A DNA stretch of 64,000 bases. Source: Microcebus murinus (taxonomy: Eukaryota; Chordata; Mammalia; Primates; Cheirogaleidae). Location of the stretch: NCBI RefSeq assembly GCF_040939455.1, contig NC_134111.1, positions 58,608,501-58,672,500 of the forward strand, given 5' to 3'. Positions 46,999 through 59,439 of this stretch are shown here, piece after piece (within the stretch, counting starts at the first letter, position 1; each line of letters opens with the position of its first letter). The notes under the pieces are model-generated. The model had not been told where the DNA came from. It saw only the letters and a list, made by a program, of their open reading frames with translations, and searched no databases. Both the position numbers and the translations under genes were made by a program.

Positions 46999-48520
46999 TT
47001 TAAATGCATATTGTTATGTCAAAGAAGTCAGCCTAAAAGGCTACATATTGTATGATTCCAATTATATGGCATTCTGTAAAAGGCAAAACTACAGAGATGG
47101 TAAAACAATTCATGATTGCCAGGGGTTCAGGGGTGAAGGGAAGACTAGAGAAGGGAAAGCACAGGGGAAATTTTAGGGTGATCAAACTATTCTGTATGAC
47201 ACTGTAGTTATGGATACATGTCATAGTATACATTTGTGAAAATCTACCGAAATTCACAGTTCAAAGAGTAAACCTTAATGTATACAAATTAAAGAAAAAG
47301 TATTTAGGAGGTGAGGGCATCTCAGGGTTAAATGTACAATGTGACAAAAGAATGTATTAAAAATGTGTGAAACAACCCTACTGCAGGCAGTGAGGGGGAA
47401 AGTGACTGACCCAAGTAACTTTGGAAATGAATGGAGTCTGTCAGACTAAAAAAGGTAAAAGAAACTGTACTCTAGTTGACGAAGTTGCTTCCCACAGAAG
47501 TACAAGTTTTAATACCATTATCCATGTACACTGGAACCAAACAATTAAGTACATGGATGATGATTAATAGAAGCTGGTTTCTCGCTGTTGGAATGAGAGC
47601 TTATAGATAAGCAAGTGGAAGAGGCCGGAATTACCCATGTGGTCAGGAATTAGAGTTGGACACATCACTATGAACTCATGTTTAGCTTAATGTAAAGATA
47701 GATACACATGGAAATATTTAGAGATATTTGTATATACACAGGCTAGTAGTCACACAGATATCTCCCTGCTCTGTCAGCTGAGAGGGCTGAGAAGGACTGA
47801 CACTCTAGTAGCACGGACACTTAAGCATGCAGATCTTGGTTTCTCATACCATTCTCCAATAAAAAGAATGAGGAATTCTTGGAGAAATGTCTGGAGAAAT
47901 GTCTTGGAGAAATTCCAGGACTGGACAAGAACTATACAAGAAAGTGTTAGAGCATCTTGTAGTGATTAAGGAGGTACTCAGAAAAACCAAAAAATAAACA
48001 ACCAAACAAAGCATAATGATAAAGATATGTCAAAGGGACACAAGGGCCAACTGAAAGAGCTCCTGATGGTGAAAACTGGAACAATTTGAGCAACCAAAAT
48101 AAATGTAATAAAGTAGTATTGGACTATAATCCAATGTATAAAATAAACATCCAAGAATCCATACTGACATAAAAATGATAATAAATAAATAAATAAATGG
48201 GCGAAAAGAGACAATTTCCTTTGAAGAAATATTCCAGATGATTTAGGTAGATACTTTGTCCTCAAGGAGGTAATTCCCCCATCCTTAAGTGTGGGCTTTG
48301 CATAGCAACTTCCTTCCAAAGAGTACATGGGAGAAAGGGGGGAGGAGAATAACTTAACAGGAGAGACATCTGACAAATACATCTCAGCCAGAAAAACAAG
48401 ATAAACATCAACAGTGATATTAATAAACTATCATATTGATCACATGCACCTTTGATAGATGTGATGAAAATGGCATTTTACCTCTGTGGTCTTCCTCCCA
48501 GAAACACAATTTTACTTTAA
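46999..48520 (+). mobile_element. Old L1M LINE, sense (right part with long 3' UTR)
   Basis: It continues from the copy before the retrocopy: 'aagaagtcagcctaaaaggctacatattgtatgattcc', 'ccaggggttcaggggtgaaggg', then the L1ME-type 3' UTR: 'cacaagggccaactgaaagagctcctgatgg', 'tgtaataaagtagtattggactataatccaatg', 'caaggaggtaattcccccatccttaagtgtgggc', 'gatgaaaatggcattttacctctgtgg'. It includes an (AAAT)n stretch at about 48180-48200. Frames such as the 134-codon minus one at 47978-48382 are repeat artefacts. Confidence 0.85.
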
Positions 48521-48658
48521 TCTTGGAAGATATTAATATCACAAAAAGTAATATATTTTTAATGCCCACTTTACATTTCTTCAGATATCCATTTCCACTG
48601 ATGACTATTTTCCAACCAGGGAACAGTTTAAAGCAGAAAAATCTTGATGCTTTCTAAA

Positions 48659-49012
48659 TAGCCATGCATCACTTAATGACAAGGATATGGTCTGAGAAAT
48701 CTGTCCTTAGGTGATTTTGTCTTTCTGTGACCATGATAGAGGCACTTACACCAATCTAGACTGTATCACTTACTACACACCTAGGCTATGTGGTACAGTC
48801 TATTGCTCCTAGGCTACAAACATGTGCAACATGTTTCTGTACTGAATACTGTAGGCAACTGTAACACAATGGTAATAATTTATATAGCTAAACATATCTA
48901 AACATAGAGAAAAGGTACAGTAAATATATGCTATTATAACTTTATGGGACCACCGTTGAATATGCAGTCCATCATTGACCAAAACCATCATTATGCAGCA
49001 TATGACTACACT
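48659..49012 (+). mobile_element. Tigger-like (TcMar) non-autonomous DNA transposon
   Basis: The ends are GCCATGCATCACTTAATGAC at the left and, complementary, the string around 'cattatgcagcatatgac' at the right, forming decayed terminal inverted repeats beside TA dinucleotides. The interior ('ctactacacacctaggctatgtggtacagtctattgctcctaggctac') matches a common primate repeat that I assign to the Tigger group (MER8/Tigger4-like) from memory. No transposase frame. Confidence 0.7.
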
Positions 49013-49360
49013 AAATACAGAGCCTCTCTCTTTAGGATTTTTCCAAACTAGAATCTTTCTGAAATTCATACATCCTCAACATATTTAACTGTTCAGGGAC
49101 AGACCATCCAGTTTGTAAATTCTTCATTGCCTTTGCTTTTCTCTTCCTCAACCTCTCTGCCAATCTCTCTTTAGATGGAAAAAGATTATTTTTACAGGGC
49201 GGAAAGGAAAAGTACAGATCGTCAAAAGTATTACCTCAAATGGGCATTTTGAATTATCTATAGATTTGATTTCTCTATGCTATTTTTTCTGCTTAATGTG
49301 GCTATATCACTCAGCCATATCACATATTTCTGGATGCCCAGAATTGAGAAGAGTAGAGAC
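49013..49360. other. Unassigned non-coding sequence
   Basis: No repeat or gene recognised. Confidence 0.4.
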
Positions 49361-49808
49361 TGTTGACAGGAAGTAGACTTGGCTAGTTCACCGCGCATTG
49401 TCAGGAGTCTCCTGTCCTTTATTTTATTCTGAACAAATCACAGTTGCTCACAGCCTCAGGTTCCCAGGCATCCCCATGTATGCACCTTAGCTGTGTGCTC
49501 AGAACCGATGCCAACTTCAAGTGTGACCTGCTCTTCAGGTTGCCATATCCAATATGATACTTTACCAACTTAGAGGAGGATGAATCATCAGTGCCATTTC
49601 CCCCCACACCTGAATTTTGTTTGAAGCCCCAAATACTCCCTTTATAAGCTCTTGCAAGAGCGTAAAAATCAGTGGCAAAATCTTGGGCCATTTAATGAAT
49701 TTACAACATGTTTGAAAGCAAGAAAAACAAAGAGGTTTTTATAAAAGTTGGGCCAATTTCTAACCTCGGTACTGGTCAAATACCAGGAAATCTCAACTAG
49801 ATGGCACA
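49361..49808 (-). mobile_element. Possible LTR (unclassified)
   Basis: On the minus strand there is a TATAAAGGGAG TATA-like sequence (forward about 49636-49646). Some 220 bp downstream comes AATAAAATAAAGG (forward about 49418-49432), then a ~60-bp tail ending in CA at forward 49361: the U3-R-U5 order of an LTR. The possible 5' end is TGTGCCATC (forward about 49808). No convincing target-site duplication was found. A 90-codon minus frame (49419-49691) spans TATA to poly-A signal and shows no domain I know. Confidence 0.35.
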
Positions 49809-50541
49809 CATACTAATTGCCCTATAGTTTCAATTTTCTTAAAAGCAACAGAGTACCTGCTGAGTACATAACACAATAAAATTCTCTTTTACTTTCTGCC
49901 ATTTTCTGTTTTATTTACACATATATTGTCAGTCTTTCAAATATATTATTCTTCAAAAACGTGTGCTAGCCTGCTCACATATCACTTTCTCAACATCTAA
50001 CCAGACCACTAAGCACCCTCCAGTGCTACTGGAAAGACTGCTGTAGTGTGTGTGGCAGGGGAGGGCATTGTTCGGAGGGATCAGTTTCTTTCTTAGGTCA
50101 AGAGGGAAAAAAAAGCCTCTTACATTTGTTGAGAGAATTTCAGCTCTTTTGGTTAAAGGTGGGGGAAGTTGCTAGGGCAAGGGGCCCATTCCCATCAAAA
50201 ATGACGCACTAACTTCCTAAGTCAGACAAGGAAAGTTACAGAGGGCAGGCTCACGATAGCCAGGTAGCCAGTGGGACCCACATGAAAGGCTGGCTATGCT
50301 TTCCCTGTGCAGAGAGTATGGGCTAAGAAAGGCCACGAGTAGGTTCTATTGTGAAACCACCTCCATGGTGGCCTGGAGTCTGGGTACACTTTAGGGATGG
50401 GAGGGGTGGGGAGGTGGAGTGAATGGGGAGTGTGCACACAGTCATGCCTCTGCTTCATGAGTCTTTCTTTGCTTTCATATCTTTGTGTCATGTGATGGGG
50501 CAGCAAAATTTAGAAAGTGTAAAAATAAAAAATTCCATAGC
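49809..50541. other. Unassigned non-coding sequence
   Basis: No recognisable repeat or gene. Confidence 0.4.
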
Positions 50542-50952
50542 TGTTAGTTTGCCAGGGCTGTCATAATAGAGTACCACAGACTGGGTGGCTTAGAAGAACA
50601 GAAATGTATTGTCTCACAATTCTGGAGACCAGAAGTCTGAAATCAAGGTATTGGCAAGGCCATGCTCTCTTGGAAGGCATTAAGGTCTGTCTCCTACCTT
50701 CTGATAGTTCCTTGGCTTATGGCAATAACTCCAGTCTTCACATGATGTTCCCCTGTGTGCCCATCTCCATCCAAATTCCCCCTTTTCATAAAAGCACCAG
50801 TCATATTGGATCAGGGGCCCACCCTACTCTCCTATAACTTCATCTTAACTACACCTACAGCAATCCTATTTCCAAATAGAGTCACATTCTAGGTACTGGG
50901 GGTTAAAACTCTAACATATGAATTTTTAGAGGACACAATTCAACTCATAAGA
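50542..50952 (-). mobile_element. MLT1/MST-type LTR (ERVL-MaLR), antisense
   Basis: The forward strand reads 'tgttagtttgccagggctgtcataatagagtaccacagactgggtggctt'. It continues 'tctcacaattctggagaccagaagtctgaaatcaagg', 'accagtcatattggatcaggggcccaccc', and ends 'gaggacacaattcaactcataa'. This is the reverse complement of a MaLR LTR, about 410 bp, solitary. Confidence 0.88.
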
Positions 50953-51002
50953 ACATCAAAGTATACACTAAGACTTTGCAATTGTCTAGAAAAGAACAGT
51001 TC

Positions 51003-51308
51003 TTTTTTGTTATTTTATTTATTTTATTTTTCTGAAACAGGGTCTGGCTCTGTTGCCCAGGCTAGAGTGCAGTGACATCATCATAGCTCACAGCAACCTC
51101 AAACTCCTGGGCTCAAGTGATTCTCCCACTTCAACCCCCCAAGTAGCTGGGACTACACGTGTACACTACCACGCCTGGCTAATTTTTCTATTTTTTGTAG
51201 AGACAGGGTCTTGCTCAGGCTGATCTAGAACTTCTGGACTAAAACAATCCTCCAGCCTCAGCCTCCCAAAGTGCTAGGATTGGAGGTGGAGCCACCGCAC
51301 CAGGCCTG
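51003..51308 (-). mobile_element. Alu SINE, antisense, older lemur/AluJ-like
   Basis: Reverse-complement Alu: T-rich start, 'cagggtctggctctgttgcccaggctagagtgcagtgacatcatcatagctcacagcaacctcaaactcctgggctcaagtga', 'gtagagacagggtcttgctcaggctgat', and an end near GCACCAGGCC. The ATCATCATAGCTCACAGCAA and CTTGCTCAGGCTG wording is strepsirrhine-like. The flanks share an imperfect repeat (GAACAGTTCT left, AACAGCAGTTCT right). It is more diverged than the Alu at 44.6 kb. Confidence 0.92.
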
Positions 51309-53289
51309 AAAACAGCAGTTCTCATAGTTGACAAGTCCCATGCTGGGAGCCTCCCCTCTTTGATCTGTGAAATAATTCAACCCCTGTTCTAGCCCAGGAC
51401 ATGTCGAAATCATAACAATGGCATGAATTTGGACTGGATTAATTGTAAATATTTTCAAAAGGCAAATTGTCTTTTTAGAAATAACCCATTTGTTTATCCA
51501 AATGCTCATCTTCTTTCTTCAATGCGCCTACCACTTCCTTTACTGTGCTTTGAAAATGCTTCCTGAATAATTCTCCATCCTGATTTTTCCTCTAATCTGG
51601 TGAAAATCTTGAAGAGAGGTCAATTGGAAGCAACTAGATATACAGTAATTTTATAATTAGTAAGTGTATTTAGAATAGAGTTCTCATATTTTTCTCCTAA
51701 TGCTTTGATCCTTGCTGAATCCTTGTATTTCTTAAAACTAGAGTAGGAATAATAATTTTAGTTGTTTGGTGTAAGATATAGAATATTTCAGAATTAATCC
51801 TGCAGTGAATTAAAAGTTTAAGAGATGTTAACACATGTATTTGACTCCATATCTCTGATTCTGCACTAGGTTTTAATAGTTCCATGATAACTTTACTCTA
51901 AAAATGAATCCATCAAAGGTTTCCTCTTATGAACATTCTTATTGTTAATTCACAATAGAATGTAACACACAATCAAGAAAAAGTATGGGCTGGGCAAAAG
52001 GGTTCAACTGTTACTTTTTTAAGAAAATAGAGCCTGCATAGGAAGTGAATAATACTTTTTATTTTTTAAACCTCACAACAAACCAAGAATTCTATATTTT
52101 ACCTCACTGACAGAAAGAGTCTGAGAACCTTGACATTCTCCAGAGCACGTAACAGATACAGTGAGAATTCTCAGCCTTAGACATTTAGCATAGTTGAGGT
52201 TTTATGACAAGGTATTCTGGCAGGAGAGAGGAGACCCTAATGAGCAAAGTACCCTCGTTAACCTTTAAAGTATCGTCGTTTTGGATCTTATGAGGTTTGT
52301 AAATAGATACATCATTTGTTTAGATCATTTCAGTTCTATGACTTGATGTATTGCCAAAACTGGCCTCAAGGCCTTTTTTATTTTATTCTTCAAATGAGCC
52401 TAGGAGAGAAGAAACATAACTGCATTGTTCAAAGTCATTTATTGTTTGCAAACTTCCCCTGCCTCCCTTTTCAGAAGACATTCTTTTGCATTTAAGCTTT
52501 TTCTTTCAATAATATATACCAGAGCATTGTCTGTCAAAGCCACATTTCCCTCTAGAGGTTATAAATATTGGTGGCTGCATGAAATAAGATGGTATCTGAC
52601 AATGTGGCCTGGACTTCCCCTTTCCTAGTTTTTGCACAGTTGAGAGGCTGTGGGTTAAACAAAGGGAACTGGGGCAATGAAGAACAGCAAGACCTGGAGG
52701 GGGGACATCAGATCTGAGCTGACTTCTGCTGCTCAAAGTTTGGAGAGACCTCAGGAGACCTATTCCTAGATTCCATTCTAGGTCCAAGGGAAATTGGCTG
52801 TTACCTACTTTAGATACAGATTTCAGGGATAGAGGGAAGAAGGCCTGACGTTTGCAGGGAAAGGCATAGATTTTGTAGCTCTTAGGATCTTTGTTATTAC
52901 CATTAGGGAGCTGCCATGCTCAGCATCCTTTTACATGTCAATCAGCCTCAGCACTCTTGCCCTCTACAGCCAGCTTGCCCAAGGAAGGCCTGAGCAACAG
53001 GCCACTAAGTAATAGTTAGCCAAATGTATTCATTTTGTTTGTGCTATTTGTTCTCCAGAAGCCCAGCATTTCTAAAAATCACTAAAACTTCACTATCTGG
53101 AAACTATCACATGTATGTTTATCTTTGCTTCTCTCTTCATTCCAAGAATAAGAAAGTACATATATATGCAGGGTTTTTACCTCCATGGCATTTGCTGCTT
53201 ATACCCCATTATGTACTAAGAGCAGAGAATACAGACAGAAGGAAGTCTCAAGAAAGCAAACATTATTAGAGATTAGCCTTTACTGCTTC
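51309..53289. other. Unassigned non-coding sequence
   Basis: About 2 kb without a recognised repeat. Open frames up to 93 codons on both strands look like chance. Confidence 0.4.
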
Positions 53290-53500
53290 TTCTGTATAGA
53301 CATTGAATTAAGCATTGTACATGTATTATTTTAGTTAACTCTTGCAACAGATTGAGGAGGTAGTTTTGAGAGGTTAGGTGTCTGTTAGGTCCTACAGTTT
53401 TGATTGTATGGCCCATCAAATTTACCTTTCTCCCATTCTTTAGAACAGGATTCAAACCTAGACTTGTCGAGTAACAGAGTCAAGCTCTTAACAGCTGTGC
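53290..53500 (+). mobile_element. Decayed MIR SINE
   Basis: The wording 'attgaattaagcattgtacatgtattattttagttaactcttgcaacagattgagg' is followed, after a gap, by 'acaggattcaaacctagacttgtcgagtaacagagtcaagctcttaac'. It fits MIR middle and 3' parts. Confidence 0.55.
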
Positions 53501-54409
53501 TATATTGGCCATCCTACTTTTCCTCCTCCATTTAGTACAGGATAGGATAGAAGCATAGGAGAGAAATGAGTGGTTACAAATCAACAGAGTAAATAAAGAG
53601 CGATTAGAACATGTGTACCACTTATTTATTGACTGTAAAATGCTGTTTGTGAGAGTTCTGGGTTGCGATCACTCACTACCATGGTCATGAGTGCATATCT
53701 ACCTAACAATGCTAAATCTAGCCAGCAGAATCTTACCTTTGATGAACCCAACTGTGTATGAGAGAGAGAGAGATCTTAGGCTGGTTTCTAGAATAAGACT
53801 CTTCCTGAGATATATAATCTCAAATATCTGGTCAGCTTCCTTACTTGCCTTCCTAGTCCGAGGCCCACATTCTTAGGCAGAATGCACTGGTTCATTAAGC
53901 ATCTGCCCTGCCCATAAGCTGTAGGTTGGGTGCTTACACTTTGCCCTAAAACATCCACAACTGATTTCTACTCTTAAAGTCTGGTGGGTAAACATGAGTT
54001 GGCCCTGACCTCAGGCAGTGAACTCTGACTTGAATCTGGCTATAGGAACAAAAACAAATCCAGAATTTGGAAACTGGATGCTCTGCAAGGCAGGACTGAT
54101 TGGCCACTATATCACATGGAAAATGAAACCTGGATGCCGTGAGATTATTTGGACCTCAGTGTTCCTTCAAAGAAAAGTAATTTTTTATTTGGTTTTTAGA
54201 AGTGCACTTTCATTAAATAGTAACATAAAGATTTTTTTGAACAATACAGAATGAAATTACCATATGAAAAGAAAATACAAACTGTAGTGCCATTGCCCAA
54301 AGACCAATGTTGTAACAATGAAGTCTATTAACCTCCAGTCTTTTTTCTAGTTTTATTATATGAGAGGGGTGTGTGTATGTTTACATTTAAAAAATTATTA
54401 TTTGTAGCT
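53501..54409. other. Unassigned non-coding sequence
   Basis: No repeat family recognised; a short AG tract lies at 53759-53773. Confidence 0.4.
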
Positions 54410-54450
54410 TATTTCTAGGACCTTAATAAATATTTGTTGAGTAAATAAAA
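54410..54450 (+). mobile_element. L2/MIR 3'-terminal scrap
   Basis: 'aggaccttaataaatatttgttgagtaaataa' matches the last bases of L2 ('aataaatatttgttgaatgaatga'). Confidence 0.45.
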
Positions 54451-54699
54451 ATTAATATTTAATTAGATTCTGAGAGCTATTTTTCAGAGGGATTTTTAAA
54501 TGAATAATTACAGTGTTATTCTCATGAGATATAAATTTCATAATAAAATTATTTACTTTGAATCCAAATGCCATCATCAGAGTAATTTGGCACCAACAAC
54601 TCCACATTATTAAAAGAATATTAATGTGGTCAGTTTAGTCTGGTGTGGTTTGTTCCTTAGGATTCCTCTGATGTGAATATTTTGCCTGTTGATGGTAAT

Positions 54700-54940
54700 A
54701 TTAATAATAACAATTACTGACATTTACTGAGTGCCTAGTGTATGTCAGGAAAAAGTTCTAATTCCTCTCCATTTGTTAACTCATTTAATACTCAAAACAA
54801 TGTTAAGATTATCTACATTTACCAAGGAAGAAACTAAACTAGTTTTCTCCAGGTCACCCAGTTAATACGTAGAGGAACTGAGCTACAAACCCAGGTAGGC
54901 TGGTCCAAAGCCTTTGAGTGCAGTTACTATACTCAAACAG
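54700..54940 (+). mobile_element. MIR SINE
   Basis: Near full-length sense MIR: 'acatttactgagtgcctagtgtatgtcagg', 'gttaactcatttaatactcaaaacaatgttaag', 'ggtcacccagttaatacgtagaggaactgagctacaaacccagg'. Confidence 0.85.
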
Positions 54941-55136
54941 GGCAATCTTCCAGTGCTATTACACTGTGATTGTCCTTTCTTGAATTTTTCATTTTAATTA
55001 ATCATTAGTCAACCTGAGTATATTTTCAGAAGATTTTTTCAGTAAGTATTTTATTGCTATATATTTATGTCTGTGTTACATTTAATATATTTTTGACAGT
55101 TAAGTGGAAGAAAATATAACTCAAACTGGCTTAAAC

Positions 55137-55318
55137 CAGTGGTTCTCAAACCTTAGTCTGCATCAGAATCACCTGAGGGGCATCTTAAAGCACAGATCAC
55201 TGAGCCCCACCCCCTAAGTTTCAGATTCTACAGGTCTAGGATAGGGCTCTAGAATTTGCATTCTAACAAGTTCCCCAGGTAAGACTGATGCTCCCAGTCT
55301 AGGACCATACTTTGACAA
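55137..55318 (+). mobile_element. MER5A-like hAT (Charlie) non-autonomous element
   Basis: The left terminus is CAGTGGTTCTCAAACCTTAG, with interior 'gcatcagaatcacctgaggggcat', 'ctgagccccaccccctaagtttcagattctacaggtct' and 'atttgcattctaacaagttccccaggt'. This is the standard MER5A body. The right terminus is decayed ('accatactttgacaaaactc'). Confidence 0.88.
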
Positions 55319-56079
55319 AACTCATTGACCTTAAAAGTCAAGATTTAGGTCTTAGATGGCTTAATCCAATTTCTACAGCTTTGTTTCTCTGCACTTCTCT
55401 CAGAGGTTATGTCTTCTGTGTATCTGCCTAATCCTCCAACAGTTGCAAGATGACTGTAGCAGTTTTAAGCCTTAAATCTATGCACAAAAATATCCAAGAA
55501 AGGAGGACCCAGCTCTTTTAGCAATTTTCATAAGAACCAGAAAATTTCTTTATCAAAGCCTTCGAAAAGTTTCTTTTAGTTTTGATCTATATTAGATCAC
55601 CTTTCTATTATTGAACAAATTCTAATGGGCAGGAGAGCTCTGGTTGCTGATTGGCTTAGGCCTATGTTCCTGAACCAATCACAGTCAAGAAACAGGACAT
55701 TTCTATAAGATTAATCAAGGACTGCTCTGGAAATGCAAGAATTGTAGTCCTTAGGTAGAGAAAGAGAACTTTGCTATTTAATCTTCTTTTCCATTGTTTT
55801 GGTTCAAAGCACATTTTTTTTAAAAAGCATTTTTTTCTTTCAGGAAAAAGCTTTAGAATCTTTGGAAAATTATAGACTATAAAATCTTACCTTCCCAAGT
55901 CAACTTTAAAGCTAATATTTATGTCTACATATTAACAATAATATAACAATATTTATAATGATAGAACAAGTATACATATTTTTTAATGGTGCCTTTAACA
56001 CATAATACCAAATAGGATTTTTCTCCTAACTAGAATAGATATCTTTCTATATCCAAAGTTTCATGACAGTTAAGAAGAG
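55319..56079. other. Unassigned non-coding sequence
   Basis: No gene or repeat recognised. Confidence 0.4.
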
Positions 56080-56225
56080 CGTATCACTGATTTACAGAGT
56101 GCCTATGAAATGCTAGGAGCTACAGTTCACACGTACTATCTCATTTTATCCACTTGCTAATCCTAATAACTAGGCCATATTATCGTCTATGTTTTGCAGA
56201 TAAGGATTATACGGTGTCTATACTA
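56080..56225 (+). mobile_element. MIR SINE
   Basis: 'tttacagagtgcctatgaaatgctaggagctacagttcacacgtactatctcattttatcc' and 'ttttgcagataagg' match MIR. Confidence 0.7.
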
Positions 56226-57404
56226 CAGTATTATATAATAGTATATCTAATCTAATTTAATTCTTAATAACTATGTAATACTTACCCTAGTATAATACAT
56301 ACTACCTATTTGTTTCAGAAATTATCTCTATTTGGCACATATCAAAAATAGTAACTAATGTTAAGGAAGCTATGCTATATACTTGGTTGGTTTCATATCT
56401 GATTTGTTTAATTAAATGTCTACACTTAAGTGTTTATCATATGTAATGTTATGCATTATGCACAAAAACATACATTTATTTTACAAATATACAACATGTG
56501 TATATATATTCAGAGAGAAAGAGAAAGAGAAAAAAATAATATCCATAAAGCTCTTAATATAATGCCTGGCTCATAGTAAGTACTCTATAATAATAATTTT
56601 TATTGATATTTTTATTTAATTCAATGTAACAGATATTTATTATGGAACTATTAGCTGTGAAGCATTGTTCAAGGAATTAAGTACACACTAATATATACTG
56701 ACATTAAACACTGTATACTAACCACCAGCTCCTTTAACATAGGCTGTTCTTAATATACTCATTACAGAGGTAATTTCTCAAGCAAATTAGTCATGTAACT
56801 TGTTTCTTGATAACAGCACAGGGACTTAAGACTGCCAAAATCAACAGTGTATTTCAAAGGCTTCCAGGTTCTCTGTAACAAAGGCTGAGTAAGCCATGAC
56901 TCACAATTGGGAAACTTCTATTTGAGGGCCTGATTATCTTTCTTCATATCTGGGGTGTGGGAAAGGCTGGTAGCAGTGGGCAGTGGGCAGGGGAGGAGTT
57001 CCGTTCTGTTTCCAATGCCACAAAGGGAGTGAGAAGCACATAGTGAAAGTTCTCTAGGAGTAGTTTTGTCTTATTCAAGAGAGCCCAAGAGACACATACA
57101 CTGTTTTCAGTGATCTGAAAACACATTCAGGACAATGGAACTGTGTTAAATTTAATGATCTATTGCAGTATCTGGTTAAGTTAGTCATGCCTCGTTACCC
57201 CGGAGTAAACTAGCGTCTGTATTGCATCGAGCCACTCTGGTTTGCTTAACTGCTTCAGTCTGCGTGTTTTATGTATTTATTTTGGGGAAGGGGTTGGGGA
57301 AGGTGTGTTTTTAAGGCTCCACTTTGAACCTTCACATAATATAATTGAAAGGGAATGGTTTTCCACTTGCTCAGAAGGGATTTAAGTTGTCGCTGTTAGG
57401 TAGG
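56226..57404 (+). mobile_element. AT-rich unassigned sequence containing a MIR 3' scrap
   Basis: Most of the interval is AT-rich and unassigned. At about 56545-56620, 'taaagctcttaatataatgcctggctcatagtaagtactctataataa' matches the MIR 3' end. A 60-codon minus frame at 56944-57126 has no support. Confidence 0.45.
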
Positions 57405-57595
57405 TACTCATGTGGCCTTGGGCAGGGCCTTAACATTTCTGAGCCACAGTTTCCTGTTGTTTAAAAGAGTGATATTATCTACTTAGTGGATTTCTTGTGA
57501 AAAATTAATGAAATTGCAAATGAAAAAGAGTCATCACAGTGCCTGGCACATAGTAGGCTCTCAAAAAGAAAATGAATAAAAAAACTCCACCTAAT
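57405..57595 (+). mobile_element. MIR SINE
   Basis: 'gtggccttgggcagggccttaacatttctgagccacagtttcctg' and 'cacagtgcctggcacatagtaggctctcaaaaag' are classic MIR strings. Confidence 0.85.
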
Positions 57596-58816
57596 TATGC
57601 AAAAAACCATTACATTAATATTTAAGATGACCATGTAATTTATACACCAAGACATTTTTGAGAGTAGAAGAGTCACAATTAATAATTCAGCTAGGACAAC
57701 AGGCCAAACAAGCACTTTCCCCAGCAAATCTGAAGGTATCCTCACTCTAATTATAATCATGTTGTTCTGTTGATGGGACTAAATGGAGGAGTTAGAATTC
57801 CTGATTTCTTGAGATCACAATTTTGCAATCATTTAACTTTTTTATTGTTGTTGGCATGAAGGCCCCAGGTTTCTCTCAGATACTTCATGGTTGTTTATCA
57901 TTGTATCATGCACCCAACATAGTTTGTGCTAAGTGGTAGGGCAGAAGAAGAAAAGTGTGTGGCCCAGTTTCCTGCTTCCCCTATTCTTCCTCTCCCTCCC
58001 ACCCCCTAAGCTAAAGAAAACCTACATCTACTTCTTGCCCAAACAGCAATTGCAATGCTTAGAACCCACAAAAATACCACCTAACTCAGACATCACAGAC
58101 GTGTCCTGGAATTGGTAAGCTGAAGGAAGGGAGATTTTTCATAAAAGTTTGCTTTAGAATCCTATAATTTAAACTCATGCTCTGGAAACATTTCCTCCTT
58201 CCTGTTGTTGTTTAATCCAAAATATACTCTTATGATATACTTGATGGCATTTAAGACAATGACTAAATTCAGAGGTGGTGGAATGTGATTATACACCTTG
58301 ATTTAAATTCTTATTTAATATGGAACGAACAGTCTTGCCATTCACCGGAAGATACTTTCTTAAAATGGAGGATAAAAAGGAGAAATGTGACAGTTTTGAA
58401 CACTTTTTGTGGTTTATAAAATTCCAATTTTTAAACATGGAAGAAAAGAAATACAATGTTTAAGACAGATACATGAAAAATCCATCATTATCTATCTTTT
58501 TATTATGAAGATTGATTCTGAACTGTCTTAATTTTTGCTGTTATACCAAGACTTTTCTAAGAAATCAAGAGCAGACACTTTGAGCCCTGATCCAAGAAAT
58601 TGTCTAGGCATTACCATCTATATACTAGGAAAGAGGTTCAGAAGGAGTTAACTCCAGATCGTCAATCCAAAAGGCTGGGTGTTACTTCACTGATACCTGG
58701 CAAGTCTCCTACTCACAAAAGTGCACCTGGACAGATTCTTTATTGGTTCATTCATTCATTATGCTCTTTTGAAGTGCTTTGTTCTATCTAGGCCAAATGC
58801 TGGGGATTCCAGCATG
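57596..58816. other. Unassigned non-coding sequence
   Basis: No repeat or gene recognised between the MIR and the solo LTR. Confidence 0.4.
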
Positions 58817-58821
58817 GTCCC

Positions 58822-59270
58822 TGTTAGGTCTGGAGTGGGGAGGGAGACACGCAAAGCCTCAGGGGTAGCAAAATGTCATTTATTTGAGTATCTGGGTACA
58901 GATGGGTGGAGGCCTAAAAAGCATCCACCCTGAGGGAGGGGAAAGTCCTGGGTTTTATAGAGGGTTTTTTGGGGGGGGGGAGTGGGGTGAGTATGTGGGC
59001 CAGAACAGCCGATGCAATAAAATTTTTAAATAACCAATTTCCGGGCCCCCTGCATCTGTCTCATCCTCTAGAGATAAGGGAGTGCAGTAGTTCCGTCCTT
59101 ATCAGGGGGGATAGATAGGAATGCTGGCCTCTGCAGCGGTCTGTTAGATTTTACAACCTCTGGGGACTCTCCAGACTCCTGTGTCTATTGTTTCACAAGC
59201 CTAAGTTTTCCACTAACCGCATACATTCTTATACATACTTTTCGAGTTCCCACCTGGAACAAACTTAACA
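58822..59270 (-). mobile_element. Solo LTR of an endogenous retrovirus (449 bp)
   Basis: The ends are matched inverted termini: forward TGTTAGG at 58822 and CTTAACA ending at 59270. They are flanked by a 5-bp direct repeat GTCCC (58817-58821 and 59271-59275). On the minus strand a TATA box (CTCTATAAAACCC, forward about 58951-58963) is followed ~75 bp later by AATAAA (forward 58879-58884) and a ~57-bp end, the U3-R-U5 order. No internal sequence or primer-binding site is present. A G-run (about 58967-58980) is in U3. The family was not identified; ERV1 or ERVL are both possible. Confidence 0.82.
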
Positions 59271-59439
59271 GTCCCTGTCATCCCAGGCTTCAAGTCCTCT
59301 GAGGCAGATAGCATTGCTATAAATAATTATTATAAAATGAGACCAAGAATAATGATAAAGGAAGCTTAAAGCACCATAGGAACCCATAGTGGTCTAGGGA
59401 GTCAGAGGTGGCTCTCTGAATATGTGATTTTTTTTTAAG

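Noticed and set aside
47978..48382. 134-codon minus frame
   Set aside because: It lies wholly in the 3' UTR of an old L1, antisense to it.
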